Shown piece by piece: positions 25,708 through 33,965 of a stretch of 64,000 bases of DNA. Made by a program: the position numbers and the translations under genes. Position 1 is the first letter of the stretch; every line of letters begins with the position of its first letter. Source of the DNA: an uncultured Acetatifactor sp. (lineage in GTDB: Bacteria > Bacillota > Clostridia > Lachnospirales > Lachnospiraceae); contig CAJTMX010000026.1 of NCBI GenBank assembly GCA_910577235.1, positions 3,180-67,179 on the forward strand. The letters run 5' to 3'. The notes below the pieces were generated by a model. The model had not been told where the DNA came from and searched no databases. It saw only the letters and a list, made by a program, of their open reading frames with translations.

Positions 25708-27120
25708 TTGGCTATTTCCAACATTTTACCACGAAAGATTATGAAAAACCGCACCCGTCAGCAGTCAATGGCAGAACGCCACGACTATGACCAGAAAGAA
25801 GAAAAGACAGACGGCGGCGAACTGGTTTCCTCCTATATGTGCAGCCCGGAAACTGCCGCCGAAGAATTTGAAATCAGCAAAAAACTGTACGCCCAGCTTA
25901 CCGGGCGCAGCCAGTCAGAAAAGCACGACATTATTATGTACCGCATTATCCAGTCATTCAAGCCCAATGAAATCAGCCCGGAGGAAGCGCACAAAATCGG
26001 CTGCGAGCTGGCGATGAAATTTACCGGCGGGCAGCATCAGTTTGTGGTGGCCACCCACACGGATAAGCGCCACATCCATACCCACATTGAATTTAACAGC
26101 ACCAACCTAAACTGTGACGCAAAATTCCAGAACGTGAAAAATTCCGCTTTTATCCTGCGGCGCATGAACGATGAATTGTGCCGCGCCCACGGCCTTTCGG
26201 TAATTGAGAATCCGAAGAAAAAAGCCAAGTCCCAAAAGGAAATGGCGGCGGCGCAGTATGGCATCAGCCACAAGAAGCAGTTACAGCAGACCATTGACAA
26301 GGTGCTGCCGGAGTGCAATCATTATGAGGAGTTTCTGGCAAAGATGCGGGCTGAGGGATATGAGATTGTGGACGGCAAAAATCCCGGCTTCCGTCTGCCC
26401 GGATGGGAGCGCCCTGCAAGGGTGAACCGGCTGGGCGGCGATTATACCAAGACCGCCCTGCGCGCCAGAATTACCAGCCAGCGCGGGCGTTTGGCGGCAG
26501 GAAAAACAGCGCCGAAACGAACCGGCAGAAAGGTCAATCTCCTGATTGACATCCAGGCGAAACTTGCCGCTGGAAAAGGCGCAGGCTATGAACGCTGGGC
26601 GAAAATCTTCAACCTGAAAGAAGCGGCGAAAACGCTCAATTTCCTGATGGAAAACGGACTAACCGATTATGACGAACTGGCGCTTCGGGCAGCGCAGGCC
26701 GAGGACGGTTTCAATGCGGCTTCACAAAAAATCAAACAGTTGGAGGCGCGGATGGCAGGCGTGGCAAAGTTAAAAACCCACATCATCCAGTATTCCAAAA
26801 CGCGGGAAGTCTACGCGGCTTATAAGAAGTCCCGCCACAAGAAAGAATTTCTCGCGGAGCATGGCGCGGAGATTGCCCAGCATGAAGCCGCGAAGAAAGC
26901 CTTTGACGCTCTGGATGGCAAGGCCATTCCCAAAGTGGCGCAGCTTTCAGCGGAATATGCTGCGCTGCTGGAAGAAAAGCGGGAACAGTACGAACAGTAC
27001 AAGGCGCTGCGGCAGGATATGATTACCTACCAGACCGCACTCCGCAACGTGGATAAGATTTTAGGATTGGAACCGCCGGAGCAGGCGCAGGAAAAAGAAC
27101 AGCCCAAACCGGAACGGTGA
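25708..27120 (+). CDS. MobA/MobL-type relaxase
   Basis: A 470-residue relaxase expected to nick oriT and remain attached to the transferred strand. The metal-binding histidine motif RHIHTHIEFNST lies near residue 115. The segment GGELVSSYMCSPETAAEEF near residue 33 matches the N-terminus of relaxases from Tn1549-like elements. The C-terminal half is basic and helical, without an obvious extra enzyme domain. The start is TTG 25708, eight bases after AAAGGAGG; the longer frame would overlap the operator. A bidirectional terminator follows. Confidence 0.92.
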   Translation: MAISNILPRKIMKNRTRQQSMAERHDYDQKEEKTDGGELVSSYMCSPETAAEEFEISKKLYAQLTGRSQSEKHDIIMYRIIQSFKPNEISPEEAHKIGCELAMKFTGGQHQFVVATHTDKRHIHTHIEFNSTNLNCDAKFQNVKNSAFILRRMNDELCRAHGLSVIENPKKKAKSQKEMAAAQYGISHKKQLQQTIDKVLPECNHYEEFLAKMRAEGYEIVDGKNPGFRLPGWERPARVNRLGGDYTKTALRARITSQRGRLAAGKTAPKRTGRKVNLLIDIQAKLAAGKGAGYERWAKIFNLKEAAKTLNFLMENGLTDYDELALRAAQAEDGFNAASQKIKQLEARMAGVAKLKTHIIQYSKTREVYAAYKKSRHKKEFLAEHGAEIAQHEAAKKAFDALDGKAIPKVAQLSAEYAALLEEKREQYEQYKALRQDMITYQTALRNVDKILGLEPPEQAQEKEQPKPER

Positions 27121-27126
27121 CGCAAA

Positions 27127-27166
27127 AGTGCCGCCCCTTTCCAACCGGGACGGCACTACTTTTTTT
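27127..27166. terminator. Bidirectional terminator between convergent genes
   Basis: AGTGCCG (27127-27133) pairs with CGGCACT (27151-27157), with further GG/CC pairing inside. T7 follows on the plus strand and an A-run precedes it. Confidence 0.85.
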
Positions 27167-27374
27167 GAATATCTTCATCGGGGATATACTCCGCGATGTC
27201 CTCCAGGCCGCAATGTAAAACGGCACACAATTTGTTTAAGGTTTTCGTTTCCATATTTTCATTTGCCCGCAGCCGCCGGATGGTTTTGCTGTCGATGCCG
27301 CACTTCTCTCTTAGCTGGTAGGTTGACACATCCTGCGCCTGCATAACCGTCCATAATTTATCGAACACTATCAT
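27156..27374 (-). CDS. XRE-family repressor
   Basis: A 72-residue Cro/CI-type HTH protein (LWTVMQAQDVSTYQLREKCG, KTIRRLRANENMETKTLNKLC). It is divergent from the gene at 27521. A perfect 13-bp inverted repeat in the intergenic region overlaps the plus-strand -10 box and is the obvious candidate operator, suggesting regulation of its neighbour and possibly of itself. Confidence 0.85.
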   Translation of the reverse strand: MIVFDKLWTVMQAQDVSTYQLREKCGIDSKTIRRLRANENMETKTLNKLCAVLHCGLEDIAEYIPDEDIQKK

Positions 27375-27388
27375 AAAAGCACCCCCGT

Positions 27389-27447
27389 TTGACGTTTATT
27401 AGTATGGGGGTTATAATCTTTTTTATTAAGGGGATATAACCCCCATA
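27389..27447 (+). promoter_or_regulatory. Promoter with 13-bp inverted-repeat operator
   Basis: TTGACG (27389-27394), 17 bp, TATAAT (27412-27417). The inverted repeat TATGGGGGTTATA (27403-27415) / TATAACCCCCATA (27435-27447) is perfect, with 19 bp between arms, and its left arm covers the -10 box. Confidence 0.8.
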
Positions 27448-27520
27448 TTCATATTGGACGGCTCAATTTGTTTCGCTGCCAAGGGACTGCTTTTTCAAAT
27501 CCAAGAAAGGTTGTGGCATT

Positions 27521-27937
27521 ATGATTTATACAGATGAAGTAAGAAAAAAGCTGGACGCGATTTTGAAAGCGTTTGGGGAATACATTGACGGACAGAGTTA
27601 TTTTGATATAGTCTACTCAAAGAAAATCGGCTATGTCTGGATTTTAGCTGAATGTCCCGGCGATGCCGGCGCGGTGCTGCTGGATACGCCGGAGAAAATG
27701 CTTGACCAACTGTTTAACGAGGTTATCAATGATGTAGTCAATGCGGATGAAAACAAGACGCATATCCTTAACGCTCTCACTCTTTCCGAGTGGGAGGAAT
27801 GCGAAGTCCGCCGCCGGATTGCAATACTGTTGGAGCCGCTTGCCGAGGATAAAGACGGCTATCTGCAATTCATGGACAGATACCTGAAAGCCTATCAGAA
27901 AAACAACGGATATATCGGGGAGCCGGACGAACTTTGA
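27521..27937 (+). CDS. Conserved ICE protein of unknown function
   Basis: A 138-residue acidic soluble protein. I do not recognise the family. The N-terminal half looks alpha/beta (YFDIVYSKKIGYVWILAE) and the C-terminal half helical, with no membrane segment. An AAAGG-type RBS lies upstream of ATG 27521, and the operator promoter described at 27389-27447 should drive it. It probably forms an operon with the two small genes downstream. Confidence 0.7.
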   Translation: MIYTDEVRKKLDAILKAFGEYIDGQSYFDIVYSKKIGYVWILAECPGDAGAVLLDTPEKMLDQLFNEVINDVVNADENKTHILNALTLSEWEECEVRRRIAILLEPLAEDKDGYLQFMDRYLKAYQKNNGYIGEPDEL

Positions 27938-28006
27938 ATTGCAAAAGTGAATTGATTTATTTGAAGTATCAGCCAATAAACTATAAAATACGAAAGGGGA
28001 ACAAAA

Positions 28007-28195
28007 ATGGAACTGAACTATTTTAGGGACAGGCTTTTTGATTTACTGAATGACAGCGAGGGGATGGGGATTACCGACCTGAACACAGACGAGCGGAACG
28101 GATTACTTACTGTCATGACTGAGGACGGGAATGTATTTGAAATCGTATGCCGGCAGGCAGCGGGAAAGGGGGACGGATGGATGACCGCAAGTTGA
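28007..28195 (+). CDS. Small ICE protein of unknown function
   Basis: A 62-residue acidic protein (RDRLFDLLNDSEGMGITDLNT) starting at ATG 28007 after AAAGGGGAAC. Its end overlaps the SymE-like gene by 19 nt in another frame. The tight overlap suggests the two proteins are made together; a toxin-antitoxin relation is possible but unsupported by any recognisable antitoxin motif. Confidence 0.55.
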   Translation: MELNYFRDRLFDLLNDSEGMGITDLNTDERNGLLTVMTEDGNVFEIVCRQAAGKGDGWMTAS

Positions 28196-28365
28196 CTGTA
28201 TGTTATGGGCGTGGCAATTACAAGCAGGCTCCGCCGCAGATTCTTTTACAAGGCAAATGGCTGGAACAGGCCGGTTTCTCTGCCGGGGACAAAATCACTG
28301 TGAAATGCCAGGAGGGGCAACTTACTATCACAAAGGACGGAACAAGGAAAGATTCAGAGGAATAA
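28177..28365 (+). CDS. SymE-like protein
   Basis: A 62-residue protein matching the SymE/AbrB-like fold: KLTVCYGRG, then ILLQGKWLEQAGFSAGDKIT, then VKCQEGQLTITKDG. SymE in Escherichia coli is an SOS-linked toxin or nucleoid-condensing protein repressed by an antisense RNA. ATG 28177 follows AAAGGGGGA. A longer frame from 28147 lacks an RBS. Whether this copy is toxic is unknown; many Firmicutes homologues sit on mobile elements. Confidence 0.7.
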   Translation: MDDRKLTVCYGRGNYKQAPPQILLQGKWLEQAGFSAGDKITVKCQEGQLTITKDGTRKDSEE

Positions 28366-28395
28366 TATTTTCTGCCAGTCACGGAAACCTCCTGA

Positions 28396-28574
28396 CGGCG
28401 CATTTTGCGCCGCCCCTCTCCTGCGCGGATGTGCAGGAGCAAGCGACCGCAGGGAGCGCAAAGCCACGCCGAAAGGCGTGTTCGACCGGACGCGCAAGCG
28501 GTAGGTCTGGGGCTTGGGGGAACCCCAACAAGCGAGCCGGAATATCCCAAAAGGATATTCCGGCTCATTGCTTG
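28396..28574 (+). ncRNA. Highly structured non-coding stretch (possible RNA element, oriT or attenuator)
   Basis: No gene is supported between 28366 and 28802. Successive hairpins are visible. They are CGGCGCA/TGCGCCG (28396-28412), CTCCTGC/GCAGGAG (28418-28439), and CACGCC-GAAA-GGCGTG with a GNRA tetraloop (28465-28480). A GGGG/CCCC stem lies inside GCTTG/CAAGC (28513-28533). A perfect 14-bp stem follows, GAGCCGGAATATCC with its complement (28534-28566). CAAGC 28529-28533 can pair with GCTTG on either side, giving two exclusive folds. Function unknown. Confidence 0.5.
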
Positions 28575-28746
28575 CCTACGTTATCGGAAATTTCAGATAT
28601 TGCCGGATTTTCCGCTTTCCCCTCCACGCTGTCTTGAAAACAATGAATACAGAACAGATTCTAATCTTTATTGTTTACATCCTGGGTGTTGATTTATTCG
28701 CCGTATCTTCGTAAAATTAGACTGTGTATTGCAGTACGAAAACTGT

Positions 28747-28779
28747 TGTGAGGTTTCTGTAACATTTTCATGTTACCCT
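28747..28779 (+). promoter_or_regulatory. Regulator-box promoter 1 (before the response regulator)
   Basis: Half-sites TGTGAGG (28747) and TGTAACA (28758) lie on an 11-bp period, and the -10-like TACCCT begins 27 bp after the first half-site. This is the weakest of five sites with the same geometry and suggests autoregulation. Confidence 0.6.
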
Positions 28780-28802
28780 AATAAGGGAAAGGAAGTGAAG
28801 CC

Positions 28803-29486
28803 ATGAGGCTTTTAGTCGTTGAAGATGACCGTCTTTTGAACAATACCCTTTGCTACAATCTTTCGGCGGCGGGCTACACCGTGGACGCTGCCATGTCAAA
28901 ATCAGCGGCGGTCAATTTCTGTGAAGCGCAGGACTATGATTTGATCGTGCTGGATGTCAATTTGCCTGATGGAAACGGATTTGACTTCTGTACGGAAATC
29001 AAAGAACGCCGTCCAGATACCGCCGTGATTTTCCTGACCGCAAACGATATGGAAAGCGATATGCTGAAAGGCTTTGAGTTGGGAGCAGACGATTATGTGA
29101 CAAAGCCGTTTCCGATCAGCGTATTCCGAAAAAAGGTTTCGGCCTTGCTGGGCCGCATCGAGAAGCAGACAGGCGGTGATTGCTACACAGACGGCACACT
29201 ATCCGTCAATTTCTCGGAATTGACCGCCACTCTCGCAGGAGAGCCGGTTATCTTCACACCGATGGAATACCGCTTGCTAAAGGTGCTGGTAAGAAATCCG
29301 CAAATTGTTCTGACCCGACAGATGCTTCTTGAAAAGCTGTGGGACGCAGATGAAAATTTTGTGGATGAACACGCGCTGACGGTAGCAATTAGCCGTATTC
29401 GGGGAAAAATCGAAATAGACGGTTTGCAATATATCAAGACCGTCTACGGCATGGGCTATATGTGGATTGGGGGGATAAAAAAGTGA
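28803..29486 (+). CDS. OmpR-family response regulator
   Basis: A 227-residue two-domain regulator. The receiver has acidic pocket VEDD (residues 6-9), phospho-acceptor Asp in VLDVNLPDG near 52 and Lys in VTKPF near 101. The C-terminal winged helix has VDEHALTVAISRIRGKIE. It is coupled to the kinase gene by a GTGA overlap. Start ATG 28803 follows GGAAAGGAAG. It is the best candidate to bind the repeated TGTGACA boxes found upstream of its own gene, two immunity-like genes and the ABC transporter. Confidence 0.95.
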   Translation: MRLLVVEDDRLLNNTLCYNLSAAGYTVDAAMSKSAAVNFCEAQDYDLIVLDVNLPDGNGFDFCTEIKERRPDTAVIFLTANDMESDMLKGFELGADDYVTKPFPISVFRKKVSALLGRIEKQTGGDCYTDGTLSVNFSELTATLAGEPVIFTPMEYRLLKVLVRNPQIVLTRQMLLEKLWDADENFVDEHALTVAISRIRGKIEIDGLQYIKTVYGMGYMWIGGIKK

Positions 29487-30517
29487 ATGAAAGCAAACTT
29501 TCCATCAACCGCGCCTGTGCTGTGGGAGCAGTATTTTTAGGTTTGCTCTCCGCTGTGACCGTGACTGCGGCTTTTCTCCTTACCGGAAAACAGGCAATCG
29601 CTTGGTTGGGCCTCTTGTTTATCCTGCTGGTGTTCATCTGTGTAGCTCTTTTCGTGGCCTTTCTGCGCCGAAAGCTGGTGCTGTTTTCGGACAGGCTGTG
29701 CGAAACAATAGACAATATGCTGGACGGGGCATCGGCCCCACCGCAGGTCTATGAGGAAGAAAACCTGTTTTATAAAATCAATCACCGGCTTGTCCGCCTA
29801 TATGAAGTTATGCGAGAAAATCGAGAATGTGTAGCGAAAGAGCGGGCTGATTTGCAGGAATTGATTTCTGACATCTCCCATCAGGTGAAAACGCCGATTG
29901 CAAATCTTCAAATGGTAAACGCCACTTTGCTTGAACAGCCTGTGACAGAAGAAAAGCGTCAGGAATTTTTGCAGGCATCCAGCGGCCAGCTTGAAAAACT
30001 GGACTTTCTTATGCAGGCCATGATAAAGACCTCACGGCTGGAAACCGGCGTGATCTCGCTGGACAGAAAGACGCAGCCGATTTATAATACCTTGGCGTCG
30101 GCGCTGGGCGGTATTCTGTTGAACGCTGAAAAGAAAAACATTCATGTCAACGTAGATTGTCCATCCGATATACTGCTGGCCCATGATAAGAAATGGACAA
30201 GTGAGGCCCTGTTTAACATTTTGGATAATGCTGTGAAGTACACACCAACGGGCGGCACTATTCAGGTGTCCGTCCAAAGCTGGGAGCTGTATGTGAAAAT
30301 TGACATTACAGACAGCGGCAAGGGCATCGCGGAGAACAGACAGGGGATGATCTTCAAACGCTTCTATCGTGAGGAAGAAGTACACGATGTTGAGGGCATT
30401 GGCATAGGATTGTACCTTGCCCGCGAGATCATCACCATGCAGGGCGGCTATATCAAAGTAACTTCAGCAGTAGGCAGCGGCTCTACATTTTCTGTATTTC
30501 TTCCTCGCGGATCATAA
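29483..30517 (+). CDS. Membrane sensor histidine kinase
   Basis: A 344-residue kinase. Two membrane segments (about residues 12-33 and 38-59) are joined by a very short loop. That topology fits kinases which sense peptide antibiotics in or at the membrane rather than by a large outer domain. H-box LISDISHQVKTPIANL, N-box NILDNAVKYTPTGG, G-boxes DSGKGI and GIGIGLYLA are intact. GTG 29483 overlaps the regulator stop and follows GGGGGG; a start at 29462 without spacing was rejected. Confidence 0.93.
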   Translation: MNESKLSINRACAVGAVFLGLLSAVTVTAAFLLTGKQAIAWLGLLFILLVFICVALFVAFLRRKLVLFSDRLCETIDNMLDGASAPPQVYEEENLFYKINHRLVRLYEVMRENRECVAKERADLQELISDISHQVKTPIANLQMVNATLLEQPVTEEKRQEFLQASSGQLEKLDFLMQAMIKTSRLETGVISLDRKTQPIYNTLASALGGILLNAEKKNIHVNVDCPSDILLAHDKKWTSEALFNILDNAVKYTPTGGTIQVSVQSWELYVKIDITDSGKGIAENRQGMIFKRFYREEEVHDVEGIGIGLYLAREIITMQGGYIKVTSAVGSGSTFSVFLPRGS

Positions 30518-30552
30518 TTTGTAATCCGATCAGGATTGGGGGAAGTTTGAAC

Positions 30553-31062
30553 ATGATTGAAACAGAAAGCCTTATTCTAGATAAAGCAAAGTTTTCGGAT
30601 TGGACGGAAATGTACCACAATGTCTGGTCACAGCCGGAAAGCGCGAGATATATGGAGTGGACGATTACCACAAGCGAAGAAGCCGCTAAAATAAGAATCA
30701 CGAAAACCATCGCATTTCAGAAGGAGCATGACACTTATTTGGTTTATGAAAAAACAAGCGGTAAGGCGATTGGGTTTGCGGGTGTAGAGAAAATCGAACC
30801 TTTCATATATCAGGAGGCCGGAATATGTTTGGGGCCGAACTATGTGGGGAAAGGGTTTGGTAAACAAATTCTTCAAGGTCTGATTCAATATTGCAGAGAG
30901 CAATTTGACGCAAAAGAGTTTATCTATTCAGCGAGGGATGAAAACACAGCTTCTAACCGATTGGCAAAGTCATTCGGCTTTTCACTGATTTCTTCGGCAG
31001 CTAAAACAGACAGCAAAGACGGCCATCAATACAATCTTTTGCGATATAGTTTGAAACTATAA
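30553..31062 (+). CDS. GNAT-family N-acetyltransferase (RimJ/RimL-like)
   Basis: A 169-residue acetyltransferase. It opens with IETESLIL and YHNVWSQPESARYMEW, typical of the RimJ/RimL branch. The acetyl-CoA loop is in GPNYVGKGFGKQILQG near residue 97, followed by ENTASNRLAKSFGF. It would transfer acetyl groups to a protein N-terminus or small molecule; the substrate cannot be read from sequence. ATG 30553 follows GGGGGAAG. The gene is AT-richer than the ICE backbone, a sign of separate acquisition. Confidence 0.85.
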   Translation: MIETESLILDKAKFSDWTEMYHNVWSQPESARYMEWTITTSEEAAKIRITKTIAFQKEHDTYLVYEKTSGKAIGFAGVEKIEPFIYQEAGICLGPNYVGKGFGKQILQGLIQYCREQFDAKEFIYSARDENTASNRLAKSFGFSLISSAAKTDSKDGHQYNLLRYSLKL

Positions 31063-31135
31063 GTTTGGGTGGTTATTTTGCATCAAAAACCTTATTTGCT
31101 TTCAAGTGTGGCCATAAAAAAAGGAGAATACCAAA

Positions 31136-31840
31136 ATGTCAGAATTACACAACATTCCACTCATTTACAAAGCAGGCGCGTACAGCCTCGCCGGTTTCAG
31201 CAGAGACATTGACGATGACGACGCAATTTCCTTTGACTATGACGCGCAATATCAAATGCTCACCTATGACATTCCTGTCGGGGAGGACTGGCGTGGGATG
31301 ACGCTGTATAACGTGTCGGAGGACGACCTCATCCGGACGCTCCGCGCCGTCTATGGCAAAGATGGAGCACTCCAGAACGTCACCGCTATATTGGGCGGCC
31401 ATGAGACGCTCTTGTACATCCGCTATGAAAACAAGGAGCACGCCAGACAGGAGATTCGGAGCTTTGCTGTTCGGAACGCGGACGCCATTATTGAACAGAT
31501 CCGGCAATGTACGGATGTTGTGGCAAGGCTTTTCATCGAGTATTATTGCGACTCCGATAACATGGATTACCATGCCGTGATTGGCACAGCGGATCAGGTG
31601 GAAGCAGTAAGGCAGAAATACCATGACGAGGATTCCTGCGACTGTGCCGGCAACTATCCGTCTGAAAACATCGAAGGCGATAACAGGATGCTGATTACAA
31701 TGGTGCGCTGTGCTCCAGGTCATCCAGGCGAGAATTTCCGATATGCAGAGGAGATCATGTCAAAATATATTGAGGAACACGCCTTGTCAGCGATAAACAG
31801 GACGGTGGATTTCAAGTATATCTGCGCGGAATATGATTAA
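31136..31840 (+). CDS. Cargo protein of unknown function
   Basis: A 234-residue soluble acidic protein with no signal peptide or membrane segment. I do not recognise it. It contains a run IDDDDAISFDYDAQYQ and a CDCAGNYPSENIEG segment. It starts at ATG 31136 after AAAAAAGGAG and has no regulator-box promoter of its own, so it may be read from the genes upstream. Given its neighbours, an immunity-like role is possible, but there is no direct evidence. Confidence 0.65.
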   Translation: MSELHNIPLIYKAGAYSLAGFSRDIDDDDAISFDYDAQYQMLTYDIPVGEDWRGMTLYNVSEDDLIRTLRAVYGKDGALQNVTAILGGHETLLYIRYENKEHARQEIRSFAVRNADAIIEQIRQCTDVVARLFIEYYCDSDNMDYHAVIGTADQVEAVRQKYHDEDSCDCAGNYPSENIEGDNRMLITMVRCAPGHPGENFRYAEEIMSKYIEEHALSAINRTVDFKYICAEYD

Positions 31841-31854
31841 GAAAAAAACTGCGG

Positions 31855-31894
31855 CTTGTGACATTTCTGTGACAATTGGCTGTTATGATAGCGG
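31855..31894 (+). promoter_or_regulatory. Regulator-box promoter A (before the SMI1/KNR4 gene)
   Basis: TGTGACA (31857) and TGTGACA (31868) on an 11-bp period; -10 TATGAT starts at 31884, 27 bp from the first half-site. There is no good -35, as expected of an activator-dependent promoter. Confidence 0.8.
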
Positions 31895-31966
31895 AAGCAC
31901 AGGCAATTTTGAATTTGTATAGAGGCGCTGTCATTCAACAATATGAATAATTTGAAGGAAGGGACT

Positions 31967-32749
31967 ATGATGAGCGAGAAGCGGTATCAGATTTCCCCCA
32001 TCGAACTGGTTCAGTGGGCGGAACCGCTGTTCGGCTTTGGAGAGGGGAAAGCAACAGGATTTTCCGAGAAGACGATTGCCGCCTATGAGACGGCGGCAGG
32101 GATACGCCTCCCTGCCGCCCTGCGGGACTATTATCGCGCCTGCGGCAAGGCCAGTCTGAACTGCGCCCTGCATGAGATATTCATCCCGGACAAAAAGGCC
32201 AAGCGCTTTCAGAAGCGCCTGACCTTCTCCTACGATCATATCGACGAGGACCTGGAAACGTTCAGCCAGCCGGGCGAAGAGGACTACCCGGAGCTGGCAA
32301 AGATACGCGCCCTGCCCCGGGAGAAGTGGGGCGAGGTCACGGGCAACTATCTGCTGTTCTGGTGCGAAAATCAGGGCTGCTGGTACGCGGGCATCAAAGC
32401 GGAGGATTTGACCCAGCCCAACCCGGCGGTATACTACAACGACCAGGACGATATATACAGCTGGGCTCCATTTTCCAATTCCATCCAGTCCTTCCTCCTG
32501 GACATCATGCTTCTAAATCTGGAGCCAAGGGCCCAGCCGGATGAGATCGAGGACCCTGTCGAAATCCAAAAGGTCCTGTCCGCAGGCGGCGTAGACTTCC
32601 GGCGGCTGTGTGAGCCCTACCCCTTCCCCGGCGGGCGCTTCTGCCACACCTGCCTGGATACCGAGACCAATACGCTGTATGTTTACGGCGAGGAGGCGGA
32701 GGGCCGTCCCGCCTATTTGAAGGTATTCAAGCCGGACGAGGAAGAATAG
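31967..32749 (+). CDS. SMI1/KNR4 (SUKH) family protein, immunity-like
   Basis: A 260-residue soluble protein. Its N-terminal half has the SUKH pattern: a helix and turn in TIAAYETAAGIRLPAALRDYY, followed by ACGKASLNCALHEIF and later GNYLLFWCENQGCWYAGI. SUKH proteins often act as immunity proteins against secreted toxins. No toxin gene is adjacent, so this would be an orphan immunity gene. ATG 31967 (or 31970) follows AAGGAAGGG. It is preceded by regulator-box promoter A and followed by a strong terminator. Confidence 0.8.
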   Translation: MMSEKRYQISPIELVQWAEPLFGFGEGKATGFSEKTIAAYETAAGIRLPAALRDYYRACGKASLNCALHEIFIPDKKAKRFQKRLTFSYDHIDEDLETFSQPGEEDYPELAKIRALPREKWGEVTGNYLLFWCENQGCWYAGIKAEDLTQPNPAVYYNDQDDIYSWAPFSNSIQSFLLDIMLLNLEPRAQPDEIEDPVEIQKVLSAGGVDFRRLCEPYPFPGGRFCHTCLDTETNTLYVYGEEAEGRPAYLKVFKPDEEE

Positions 32750-32807
32750 ACAGCTTCCAGTTTGTAGATTTTTGTAGATTAAAGTAGAAAACAGCATGGA
32801 ACGGATG

Positions 32808-32848
32808 AAACGTGGGGCAGGATTTTATAACTCCTGCCCCACGTTTTC
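32808..32848 (+). terminator. Intrinsic terminator after the SMI1/KNR4 gene
   Basis: A perfect 15-bp stem AAACGTGGGGCAGGA with its complement, 9-base loop TTTTATAAC, short T-run. Confidence 0.8.
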
Positions 32849-32910
32849 AAAAGCAGAATAGCTGCGGCAAAACCTCTGAAGCCACCATATATATGAAAAA
32901 GTTTTGGGAA

Positions 32911-32993
32911 TGTCACAAACTTGTGACAGTTCAGGGGTAAAAAACCAGCGGCCCGTGACATTTCTGTGAGAATTGGCTGTTATAAAAGTGACC
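32911..32993 (+). promoter_or_regulatory. Regulator-box promoter B with upstream dyad
   Basis: The dyad TGTCACAA-ac-TTGTGACA (32911-32928) is followed by half-sites CGTGACA (32953) and TGTGAGA (32964), and -10 TATAAA at 32980, again 27 bp from the first half-site. The block is nearly identical to the one at 33857-33945. Confidence 0.8.
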
Positions 32994-33029
32994 GCGCAGA
33001 CAGGTTCATATTTGGAAAGGAATAGAATT

Positions 33030-33848
33030 ATGGGACAATATAAAAACGAATGGGGAGAAATATCACAAATAATAGATGAACACGTCAATTTAATGATGGG
33101 GAGGTATCTTGAAACAGGGTGTGTATTCAAGTGTATTTCAGCACACATCGGATTCTTTCCATATGCACAATGTCTTGGGAAAGTGCTGATGGACAAAGAC
33201 TGGAACAGGTTGAATAACCTTATTTACCAAGAAAATTGTTTCAGAAGTTTGTGTTCTTTGATGTGTGGAGATACTCATTATTGGGCTTTTCTTGAAATGC
33301 TGGAAGCGCTTGCTGTGGGAAATATGAAAACACTGGATTTGCTTGTTCCCCAAAAAACAGAACCAGTAAACCATATTTTCCCTGTATACAGGCCTGCCAC
33401 CGATTTGCTGATCGGACTTTGGCGCAAGGACAATAGCGTTTTAGATTATGCCGTTCCGAGGGCAAAAAAATTTGTATGCGGAAAGAGGCCGCAATGGGAA
33501 CGGGCGACAATCGCTTACTTACTTGCAATGTATGATAAAAACCCAAAAGAAGCGGGAGTGCAATTAGGACTTTTGTGTAAAGGAGTTATGCGGGCAGATT
33601 TTGATGTTGATACAGATAAAACACTTTTTGTACCTGCACACGGATTATATCAGCTTGCCGCTTGTTTATGGGACAAAGAACTGTTTCAACAGTTACCCAT
33701 GCCAGATCATAAAATTTTTTCCAAGGAGTACGCTGTTTGGAGAAATACACAAAAGGTACATCCTGAGTTATTTGCAAAATATCCTGAAACAATGATTAAC
33801 AACGTTTTAGTAAATCCTGAAATTGAAATGTTAGAACCGAATAAGTAA
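33030..33848 (+). CDS. Imm49-like immunity protein candidate
   Basis: A 272-residue soluble protein. The helical layout, with KPQWERATIAYLLAMYDKNP-type and LFVPAHGLYQLAACLWDKEL segments, resembles Imm49 immunity proteins; this is a tentative match from memory. No toxin gene is adjacent. The gene is clearly AT-richer than its neighbours. It is bounded on both sides by near-identical promoter blocks, which would allow movement as a cassette. ATG 33030 follows GGAAAGGA; a longer frame from 32973 would start inside the promoter. Confidence 0.6.
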   Translation: MGQYKNEWGEISQIIDEHVNLMMGRYLETGCVFKCISAHIGFFPYAQCLGKVLMDKDWNRLNNLIYQENCFRSLCSLMCGDTHYWAFLEMLEALAVGNMKTLDLLVPQKTEPVNHIFPVYRPATDLLIGLWRKDNSVLDYAVPRAKKFVCGKRPQWERATIAYLLAMYDKNPKEAGVQLGLLCKGVMRADFDVDTDKTLFVPAHGLYQLAACLWDKELFQQLPMPDHKIFSKEYAVWRNTQKVHPELFAKYPETMINNVLVNPEIEMLEPNK

Positions 33849-33856
33849 TGTTTTTG

Positions 33857-33945
33857 AAATGTCACAGGATTGTGACATTTCAAGGGTAAAAAATCAGTGG
33901 CCTGTGACATTTCTGTGAGAATTGGCTGTTATGATAGCGGCATCA
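33857..33945 (+). promoter_or_regulatory. Regulator-box promoter C with upstream dyad (before the ABC transporter)
   Basis: The dyad AAATGTCACA-ggat-TGTGACATTT (33857-33880) precedes half-sites TGTGACA (33903) and TGTGAGA (33914), and -10 TATGAT at 33930, 27 bp from the first half-site. Confidence 0.82.
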
Positions 33946-33965
33946 CAGAAAGGATGGTGCAACCC

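Noticed and set aside
28405..28714. Short plus-strand frames in the structured region
   Set aside because: They have no RBS, their composition is Arg/Pro/Ser-rich, and they cross several strong hairpins.
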